From: Lysobacteraceae bacterium
GTDB lineage: Bacteria > Pseudomonadota > Gammaproteobacteria > Xanthomonadales > Xanthomonadaceae
Reading direction: 5' to 3'
Assembly (NCBI GenBank): GCA_003449515.1
Contig: DMHI01000179.1
Location: forward strand, 406-7,168
Length of the DNA: 6,763 nt
Below, one piece after another: positions 1 through 5,417 of this stretch. The position numbers and the translations under genes were made by a program. Below the pieces are notes generated by a model, which was not told the origin of the DNA, did not search any database, and saw only the letters and a list, made by a program, of their open reading frames with translations. The stretch's first letter is position 1, and every line of letters begins with the position of its first letter.

Positions 1-996
1 GGCTATGGCCTGGTGGTCGGCCTGGACGGCACCGGCGATCGCACCAGCCAGTCACCCTTCACCACGCAGAGCCTGAAGAACCTGCTCGACGAGCTCGGCG
101 TCACCGTGCCGCCCGGCGTGAATCCGCAGCTGAAGAACGTCGCCGCCGTGGCCATCCACGCCGAGCTGCCGCCGTTCGCGCGGCCCGGCCAGACCATCGA
201 CGTGACCGTGTCGTCGATCTCCAACGCGGTGAGCCTGCGCGGCGGCGCGCTGCTGATGGCGCCACTCAAAGGCGCCGATGGCCAAGTGTATGCCGTGGCG
301 CAGGGTAACCTCGTGGTCGGTGGTTTCGGTGCCGAGGGCAATGACGGCTCGCGGGTGTCGGTGAACGTGCCAAGCTCCGGCCGCATCCCCAATGGCGCCA
401 TCGTCGAGCGCGCCTTGCCCGATGCGCTGGCGCAGAGCGCCGGCACCGGCGTCATCACCCTGAACCTGCACCGGCCCGATTTCACCACCGCCAGCCGGAT
501 GGTCGACGCCCTGAATGCGAGTTTCGGCGGCGCGGCGGCGAGTGCGCTCGATGCCGGCACCGTGCGCGTGCAGGCACCCACCGATCCGGGGGCACGGGTG
601 GCCTTTCTGGCCCGCGTCGAGAACCTGACGGTCAGCCCCGGCGAGCAGGCCGCCCGGGTGGTGGTCAATGCACGCACCGGCACCGTGGTGATCGGCAGCA
701 ATGTGCGGGTGCTGCCGGCAGCGGTCGCGCACGGCGCGCTCACCGTCACCATCACCGAGGCCGCGATCGTCAGCCAGCCGGCACCGTTCGGCCAGGGCGA
801 GACGGTGGTGGTGCCGGAATCGACCGTCGAGGCGACGGTGGAGGGCTCGCGCATGTTCCTGTTCCGCGGCGGCACCTCGCTCGACCAGATCGTGCGTGCG
901 GTGAACGAGGTGGGCGCCGCCCCCGGCGATGTCATCGCCATCCTCGAAGCCTTGAAGCAGGCCGGCGCGCTGCGCGCCGAGCTCGAGATCATCTGA
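1..996 (+). CDS. flgI: Flagellar P-ring protein FlgI (5' truncated by window edge)
   Basis: FlgI polymerises in the periplasm into the P ring, the bushing around the rod at the peptidoglycan layer. The frame is open from base 1 and begins in the family signature GYGLVVGLDGTGD, so the GTG at 13 is internal and not a start. Other FlgI blocks follow: SPFTTQSLKNLL, LKNVAAVAIHAELPPFARPG, SLRGGALLMAPLKG, NGAIVER, VVVNARTGTVVIG, and the C-terminal ALRAELEII just before the TGA at 994-996. The visible 331 residues compare with about 365 for the full precursor, so the signal peptide and some 18 mature residues lie upstream. No cysteine is present; both positions of the enterobacterial disulfide pair are alanine (visible residues 240 and 323). 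flgJ starts 7 nt downstream, consistent with one operon. Identification is essentially certain. Confidence 0.97.
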   Translation, partial: GYGLVVGLDGTGDRTSQSPFTTQSLKNLLDELGVTVPPGVNPQLKNVAAVAIHAELPPFARPGQTIDVTVSSISNAVSLRGGALLMAPLKGADGQVYAVAQGNLVVGGFGAEGNDGSRVSVNVPSSGRIPNGAIVERALPDALAQSAGTGVITLNLHRPDFTTASRMVDALNASFGGAAASALDAGTVRVQAPTDPGARVAFLARVENLTVSPGEQAARVVVNARTGTVVIGSNVRVLPAAVAHGALTVTITEAAIVSQPAPFGQGETVVVPESTVEATVEGSRMFLFRGGTSLDQIVRAVNEVGAAPGDVIAILEALKQAGALRAELEII

Positions 997-1003
997 TCCG
1001 GCC

Positions 1004-2122
1004 ATGCGCGTCGACGCCCGCCCCATGCCGCTCGCGCCGGATGCCCGCCCCGATGCGGCGCGCATCGACGCCGTGGCGCGGCAGATGGAAGGGCTGTTCG
1101 CGCAGATGATGGTCAAGCAGATGCGCCAGACCACGCTGGGCGATTCGATGTTCCCGGGGGCAGCCGCGCAGTTCCGCGACCTGCACGATGCCGAGATCGC
1201 CAAGTCGCTGACCGCCGGCCGCGGCCTCGGACTCGCCGACATGGTCGCGCGCCAGCTTGAGCGCGAGGCGGGCGCCCTGCCGCCACAGGGCAAGGGCCTG
1301 CCGATCACCCTGCATGCCGACGGTGGCGCGACGATGCGGCCTTTGCCGGCGGATGCGCGAGCCCTCGCGGCGCTGCCGCGGGCCGAGGTGCGTCCGCTGG
1401 CGCTCGCGGCCCCGAGCGGCAGCACGGCGCGCGCCAACTGGATTCCGGCCGAAGCGGTGCCGCGGCTGTCGCCCGCCTTCGAGGCCGATGCGCGTCGCGC
1501 CGCAGAGGCCGCAGAGCGCAACAGCGGGTCGCGTGCCAGCGCGCACGCCGGTGGCAGCGGCAGTGGCAACACCCGCGTCGAGGCCTTCGTCGCCAAGGTC
1601 TGGCCGCATGCCGAGGCGGTGGCCCGCAAGCTCGGCGTCGACCCGCGCGCGATCGTCGCCCAGACCGCGCTCGAGACCGGCTGGGGCCGCAGCACCATCG
1701 CCGCGGGCGGCACCGACGCCAACAACTTCTTCGGCATCAAGGCGACCGGCGGCTGGCGCGGCGAGCGGGTCAAGACCGACACGCAGGAGTACGCCGGCGG
1801 CGGCTTCGTGACCGAGCGCGCGGCCTTCCGCGCCTATGGCGGCATGGCCGAGAGCTTCGCCGACTACGCCGCTCTGCTGAAGCGCCTGCCGCGCTACGCC
1901 GAGGCGATCGGCCGCGGCAGCGACATCCGCGGCTTCGCCGAAGCCCTGCAGCGCGGCGGCTACGCCACCGATCCGGCCTACGCGCGCAAGATCGAGGCGA
2001 TCGCCACCGGCCCCACCCTCAACCGCGCGCTGGCCCGGCTCGGCATCGACGACGCCAGCGCGCCCGCCGCGCCCGCCGCGGCGCGCACGATGCTTGCCGC
2101 CGGCGGCTTCGGAGGCTTCTGA
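1004..2122 (+). CDS. flgJ: Flagellar rod-assembly protein / peptidoglycan hydrolase FlgJ (GH73)
   Basis: FlgJ caps the growing rod in the periplasm and cuts peptidoglycan so the rod can pass. Residues ~25-85 are the rod-binding domain (EGLFAQMMVKQMRQ, then GLGLADMVARQL). Residues ~191-340 are a glucosaminidase (GH73) domain: AQTALETGWGRS with putative catalytic Glu224, next to the Salmonella Glu223 position, then NNFFGIKA, a segment around TQEY (residues 260-263), DYAALLKRLPRY and GGYATDPAYARKIEAI. At 372 aa it is longer than the 316-aa Salmonella protein; the extra length is a low-complexity Ala/Pro/Arg linker (~86-190) and an Ala/Gly tail. There is no signal peptide, as expected for export by the flagellar apparatus. 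The ATG at 1004 was chosen because it leaves a 7-nt gap to flgI and the full rod domain; no strong Shine-Dalgarno is visible. ATG 1025 is a weaker alternative. The stop overlaps the flgK start by one base. Confidence 0.96.
   Translation: MRVDARPMPLAPDARPDAARIDAVARQMEGLFAQMMVKQMRQTTLGDSMFPGAAAQFRDLHDAEIAKSLTAGRGLGLADMVARQLEREAGALPPQGKGLPITLHADGGATMRPLPADARALAALPRAEVRPLALAAPSGSTARANWIPAEAVPRLSPAFEADARRAAEAAERNSGSRASAHAGGSGSGNTRVEAFVAKVWPHAEAVARKLGVDPRAIVAQTALETGWGRSTIAAGGTDANNFFGIKATGGWRGERVKTDTQEYAGGGFVTERAAFRAYGGMAESFADYAALLKRLPRYAEAIGRGSDIRGFAEALQRGGYATDPAYARKIEAIATGPTLNRALARLGIDDASAPAAPAAARTMLAAGGFGGF
2111..2115 (+). promoter_or_regulatory. Shine-Dalgarno of flgK, embedded in the flgJ C terminus
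   Basis: GGAGG lies 6 nt before the ATG at 2122. It is read within the last flgJ codons (the end of the Gly-Gly-Phe-Gly-Gly-Phe tail), so the same bases encode the FlgJ C terminus and set the flgK start. With the TGATG stop/start overlap this suggests translational coupling of flgJ and flgK. Confidence 0.65.
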
Positions 2123-4005
2123 TGCCCAGCATTCTCGGCAATGGCACCAGCGCGCTGCTCGCCTTCCAGCGCGCGCTCGCCACCAGCAGCCACAACATCG
2201 CCAACGCCACGGTCGAGGGCTACACCCGGCAGCGCGTCGAGCTCGCCAATCGGCCCGGCGACGGCCTGCGCCAGGGCTACATCGGCGCTGGCGTGGTGGT
2301 GGCTGGCGTCACCCGGCTGTCCGATGCGCTGGTCACCAACCGCCTGCTCGACAGCCGTGGCGAGATCGGCCGGCTCGAGCTGGTGAACGGCTATGCGGCG
2401 CGCATCGACCAGTTGTTCACCGACGCCACCACCGGGCTGGCGCGGCCGTTCTCGGCCTTCTTCGACGCCGCCCAGGGCGTGGCCGCCGAGCCCGCCTCGC
2501 AGGCCGCACGCACCGAGCTGCTGGGTCGCGCCGAGGCGCTGGTCGCGCGCTTCGATCTGCTGCAGCAGGGCCTCGAGACCATCGACCGCGAGATCAACGC
2601 GCGGCTCGCCGGCGGTGCCGACGAACTGAACCGCCTCACCGCCGAGATCGCCCGCCTCAACGTCGAGATCAGCCGCAGTGGGGTTGACAACGCCGCCCCC
2701 GACCTGATCGACCAGCGTGATCGCCTGGTGGCGCGCGTGGCCGAGCTCACCGGCGTCAGCGCCCTGCCGCAGGACGACGGCGCGCTGAACGTGTTCACCG
2801 CCGGTGGCCAACCGCTGGTGGTGGGGGCCGCGGTTTCGCGCTTCGTCGTTGTGCCCGACGACTACCGGCCCGATCGCCGCGTGCTGGCGCTCGAGACCAC
2901 CAGCGGCACGGTGCGTCTCGGCCCCGGCAGCGTGGCTGGCCAGCTCGGCGGTGCGCTTTCCGCGCGGGCCGAGCTGGTGGACCTGGGCCGCGCCGAGCTG
3001 GGCCGGATCGCCACGGCGCTGACCGAAACCGTGAACGCGCAGAGCGCCTCCGGTCTCGATCTCAACGGGGGGGTGGGCGGCGACTTCTTCGCCCTGCCGG
3101 CGCCTGCGGCACTGGCGAACCGCAACAACGCCGGCAGTGGCGCGCTGGCGATCGCCGTGAGCGATGTCGGCGCGCTCGATGGCGGCGCGATCGAGCTGCG
3201 CTTCGACGGTGCGAGCTGGAGCGCGCGCCGCGTCGACAGCGGCGCGGCCGTGCCCCTCGCCGGCCTCGGCACACCGGCCAGCCCGTTCACCGCCAACGGC
3301 CTGTCGATCGTGGTCTCCGGCGCGCCGGCGGCCAACGACCGCTTCCTCGTCGAGCCCACCGGCAACGCCGCGGGCGCCATGGGGGTGGCCATCAACGATC
3401 CCAACCGCATCGCCGCCGCCAGTCGCATCCGGTCCGGCGCCGATCTCGCCAATCTCGGCCAGGGCCGGGTGGTGTCGCTGGCGGTGCTCGATCCGGCCAA
3501 TGCCGCGCTCGCCACGCCCGCGGTGGTGCAGTTCCTCACGCCCACCAGCTTCAGCATCGACGGCGGTCCGGCGCAGGTCTACACGCCGGGTGCCGCGATC
3601 GACGCCAACGGCTGGCGCCTCGTGCTCGATGGCACGCCGCGCGCCGGCGATGTCTTCCGCGTCGGCCCGAATGCATCGGGTTCCAGCGACAACACCAACA
3701 TGCGCGTCTGGGCAGCGCTCGACGCTGCGCGGGTGCTTGGTGGCGGTGCCAACTCGCTCAACGACGCGCTCGGCGCGCAGGCCACCCGCATCGGCTCGGC
3801 GGCGCGCGAGAGCGGCTTCTCGCTGGAGAGCCAGCGCGGCATCGATGCCGCGCTGGTGCAGCAGCGCGAATCACTCTCCGGCGTCAACCTCGACGAGGAG
3901 GCGGCCGATCTGCTGCGCTTCCAACAGGCCTACCAGGCCGCCGCGCAGGTGATCTCGATCGCCGACACCGTGTTCCAGACCTTCCTCGCCGCGGTGCGGC
4001 GCTGA
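2122..4005 (+). CDS. flgK: Flagellar hook-associated protein 1 FlgK
   Basis: FlgK (HAP1) forms the first junction ring between hook and filament; it is exported through the flagellar type III apparatus and lies outside the cell. The N terminus (residues 1-40) is the rod/hook family helix with SSHNIANATVEGYTRQRVE. Residues ~100-205 form the helical D1 region, including DLIDQRDRLVARVAELTGV. The C terminus (~580-627) is the matching D0 helix: SGVNLDEEAADLLRFQQAYQ, then ISIADTVFQTFLAAVRR. The middle (~345-520) is beta-rich and holds two similar segments (357-414 and 467-517) that also resemble a piece of FlgL. At 627 aa it is longer than E. coli FlgK (547 aa), which is explained by this middle. 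The protein has no lysine and no cysteine. The start is fixed by the GGAGG six bases upstream and by the conserved N terminus. flgL follows after 24 nt. Confidence 0.97.
   Translation: MPSILGNGTSALLAFQRALATSSHNIANATVEGYTRQRVELANRPGDGLRQGYIGAGVVVAGVTRLSDALVTNRLLDSRGEIGRLELVNGYAARIDQLFTDATTGLARPFSAFFDAAQGVAAEPASQAARTELLGRAEALVARFDLLQQGLETIDREINARLAGGADELNRLTAEIARLNVEISRSGVDNAAPDLIDQRDRLVARVAELTGVSALPQDDGALNVFTAGGQPLVVGAAVSRFVVVPDDYRPDRRVLALETTSGTVRLGPGSVAGQLGGALSARAELVDLGRAELGRIATALTETVNAQSASGLDLNGGVGGDFFALPAPAALANRNNAGSGALAIAVSDVGALDGGAIELRFDGASWSARRVDSGAAVPLAGLGTPASPFTANGLSIVVSGAPAANDRFLVEPTGNAAGAMGVAINDPNRIAAASRIRSGADLANLGQGRVVSLAVLDPANAALATPAVVQFLTPTSFSIDGGPAQVYTPGAAIDANGWRLVLDGTPRAGDVFRVGPNASGSSDNTNMRVWAALDAARVLGGGANSLNDALGAQATRIGSAARESGFSLESQRGIDAALVQQRESLSGVNLDEEAADLLRFQQAYQAAAQVISIADTVFQTFLAAVRR
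3190..3363 (+). repeat. FlgK middle module, copy A (protein-level repeat)
   Basis: FlgK residues 357-414. The end of the segment, NGLSIVVSGAPAANDRFLVEP, follows the pattern G-x-x-hydrophobic-x-hydrophobic-x-G-x-P-x-A-x-D-x-F-x-V-x-P, also found in FlgK copy B and FlgL. It is the most diverged of the three copies; similarity is at protein level only and was judged by eye. Confidence 0.4.
3520..3672 (+). repeat. FlgK middle module, copy B (protein-level repeat)
   Basis: FlgK residues 467-517. VQFLTPTSFSI, then YTPGAAID, then GWRLVLDGTPRAGDVFRVGP. It aligns clearly with FlgL residues 228-286 (VAFTSPTTYEI, YAPGGTI, LQLRLQGVPAAGDSFTVGP), implying a shared beta fold or an old exchange between the neighbouring genes. 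Confidence 0.5.
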
Positions 4006-4029
4006 TGCTTCGCTGACGGACGCCGCGCC

Positions 4030-5253
4030 ATGAGCCTCACCCGCATCTCCAGCAACACCCTGTTCGAGTCGAACATCGGCCGCCTGCTCGCCCGCCAGGC
4101 CGAGCTGATCGCCACCCAGGACCAGATCAGCAGCGGCCGTCGCGTCAACACCGCCGGCGATGACCCGCTCGCGGCCGGTGCGGCGCTGGCGATCGACCGC
4201 TCGATCGCCGAGCTCGACCGCTTCGAACTCAACGCCAACGTGCTGGGCAATCGCCTGAACCTGCAGGAGAGCAACCTCGCGCAGGCCGGCGAGGCGCTGC
4301 AGCGGGTGCGCGAGCTGAGCATCCAGGCCGCCAACGCGCCGCTGGGGCCCAGCGACCGCGCTTCCGTTGCGCGCGAGATCCGCCAGCTCCGCGATGGCCT
4401 GCTCGGCATCGCCAACGGCGTCGACGCCGCCGGCCGCTACCTGTTCGGCGGCGCCCAGGACGACCGCCCGCCCTTCGTCGATGCGCCCACCGGCGTCACC
4501 TACGTCGGCGACCAGGTGCAGCGTCGCGTCGATGTCGCGCCGGCGCTCGCGCTGGCCGATGCCGATCCGGGCAGCGAGGTGTGGATGCGCGTGCCTACCG
4601 GCGACGGTCGCGTGGCCGCCGCAGCGGCGCCCGGCAACACCGGCACCGGCCTGCTCGGCATCTTCGGCGTGGTCGATGCCGCCGCTTGGGCTGCGGGCGG
4701 CTTCGCCGGCTACCGCGTCGCCTTCACCTCGCCGACCACCTACGAGATCCAGAACGCTGCCGGCCTGCCGCTGGTGCCGCCGCAGACCGGCACCTACGCG
4801 CCGGGCGGCACGATCGCCTTCGAAGGCCTGCAACTGCGCCTCCAGGGCGTGCCAGCGGCCGGCGACAGCTTCACTGTCGGTCCGTCCGCACGGCAGGACC
4901 TCTTCGCCACGCTCGACGCATTGGCGAGTGCGCTGGAAGCGCCGGCCACCACCCCGGTGGAACGCACGCGGCAGCAGAACGCGATCGCCGTGGCGCTGGC
5001 CAATGTCTCCGCCGCGCAGGACCATTTCATCGATCGCCGCGCTGCCGGCGGTGCGCGTCTGGCCGGCATCGACGAGGCGCGCGCGCTGCGCGAGGCCACG
5101 TCGGTCACGCTGAAGGCCACGCTGTCCGACCTGCGCGACGTCAACATCGCCGAGGCCGCAAGCCGGCTCGCGCAGCAGAGCACCGCGCTCGATGCGGCCC
5201 AGCTCAGCTTCCAGCGCGTGGCCAGCCTGTCGCTGTTCAATTACTTGCGCTGA
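4030..5253 (+). CDS. flgL: Flagellar hook-associated protein 3 FlgL
   Basis: FlgL (HAP3) is the second junction ring, on which flagellin polymerises; it is exported by the flagellar apparatus. The N-terminal flagellin-like region (~1-140) has TRISSNTLFESN, QISSGRRVNTAGDDPLAAG (32-50), QRVRELSIQAAN (91-102) and AAGRYLFGG. The C-terminal helix (~355-407) has LKATLSDLRDVNIAEAASRL and ends FQRVASLSLFNYLR, as in typical FlgL. Between them is an insert of about 90 residues beyond the 317-aa E. coli protein, including a segment (228-286) resembling the FlgK middle module. The protein has a single lysine (Lys362) and no cysteine. The ATG at 4030 starts at the conserved MSLTRIS; a weak GACGGA (4015-4020) lies 9 nt upstream. 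It is the last gene of the visible flgIJKL unit and is followed by a 164-nt gap. Confidence 0.97.
   Translation: MSLTRISSNTLFESNIGRLLARQAELIATQDQISSGRRVNTAGDDPLAAGAALAIDRSIAELDRFELNANVLGNRLNLQESNLAQAGEALQRVRELSIQAANAPLGPSDRASVAREIRQLRDGLLGIANGVDAAGRYLFGGAQDDRPPFVDAPTGVTYVGDQVQRRVDVAPALALADADPGSEVWMRVPTGDGRVAAAAAPGNTGTGLLGIFGVVDAAAWAAGGFAGYRVAFTSPTTYEIQNAAGLPLVPPQTGTYAPGGTIAFEGLQLRLQGVPAAGDSFTVGPSARQDLFATLDALASALEAPATTPVERTRQQNAIAVALANVSAAQDHFIDRRAAGGARLAGIDEARALREATSVTLKATLSDLRDVNIAEAASRLAQQSTALDAAQLSFQRVASLSLFNYLR
4711..4887 (+). repeat. FlgL module related to the FlgK middle repeats
   Basis: FlgL residues 228-286. It starts YRVAFTSPTTYEI and ends LQLRLQGVPAAGDSFTVGPS. It aligns with FlgK 467-517 apart from a few extra residues in the central loop. 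Confidence 0.5.
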
Positions 5254-5263
5254 TTCACACCTC

Positions 5264-5301
5264 CCGGGGCCTGCCGCCGTTGAAAGCGGCCTAAAGCCCG
5301 G
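5264..5301 (+). terminator. Possible nested hairpin after flgL (weak terminator candidate)
   Basis: An inner stem GCCGC (5273-5277) / GCGGC (5286-5290) has an 8-nt loop, and an outer CCGGGGC (5264-5270) can pair with GCCCGG (5296-5301) with a bulge. No T-tract follows, and the structure overlaps the -35 element of the fliC promoter, so it may only attenuate read-through or may be chance in GC-rich DNA. Confidence 0.25.
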
Positions 5302-5318
5302 CCGGATGGGGCCGTTAC
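5292..5318 (+). promoter_or_regulatory. Sigma-28 (FliA) promoter of fliC
   Basis: TAAAGCCC (5292-5299), exactly 11 nt, then GCCGTTAC (5311-5318). The enterobacterial FliA consensus is TAAAGTTT-N11-GCCGATAA. The TAAAG core, the spacer length and the GCCG core match fully, and the -10 half matches 6 of 8. Transcription would start near 5325, giving a leader of about 90 nt. The position in the only sizeable gap, just before flagellin, is where a late flagellar promoter is expected. Confidence 0.78.
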
Positions 5319-5324
5319 TGGCCA

Positions 5325-5417
5325 TAGCAGCGGGGAGAACCGGGCCACGGCCCCCACCGCGGCCCCGGACAGCCCGACGCTGGACCGGTCCACCTTCGCC
5401 CTGAGGAGAGCACGTCC
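5325..5417 (+). promoter_or_regulatory. fliC 5' leader with palindrome and ribosome binding site
   Basis: This is the predicted untranslated leader. It contains a potential stem CCGGGCC (5340-5346) / GGCCCCGG (5361-5368) with one bulge, a perfect 12-bp palindrome TGGACCGGTCCA (5381-5392), and the Shine-Dalgarno GAGGAG (5403-5408) 9 nt before the ATG. Four GGA triplets (5334, 5367, 5382, 5405), the last inside the Shine-Dalgarno, would suit a CsrA/RsmA-type regulator. That role is inference only; GGA is not rare in such GC-rich DNA. Confidence 0.45.

Noticed and set aside
52..1782. 576-codon open frame on the minus strand across flgI and flgJ
   Set aside because: The plus strand carries clear FlgI and FlgJ families here; long antisense frames are expected in GC-rich DNA with G/C third positions. 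The translation is low-complexity Ala/Arg/Gly with no recognisable domain.
2133..2160. TGGCAC-type sequence near the flgK start as a sigma-54 promoter
   Set aside because: The required TTGC half at the correct spacing is absent, and the site lies in the flgK coding sequence just after a coupled start.
3100..5000. FlgK and FlgL central segments as an inserted foreign element
   Set aside because: No boundary repeats, frame break or obvious codon-use change was seen; large FlgK and FlgL proteins of this type are usual in related bacteria.
3871..5325. 484-codon open frame on the minus strand across flgL
   Set aside because: Shadow of flgL; composition is rich in Gly, Ala, Arg, Gln and His without family motifs, and it runs against the operon.
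5192..5404. Small plus-strand frame of 70 codons across the flgL-fliC gap
   Set aside because: It starts inside flgL, runs through the FliA promoter and leader, has no ribosome binding site and translates to Pro/Arg-rich low-complexity sequence.
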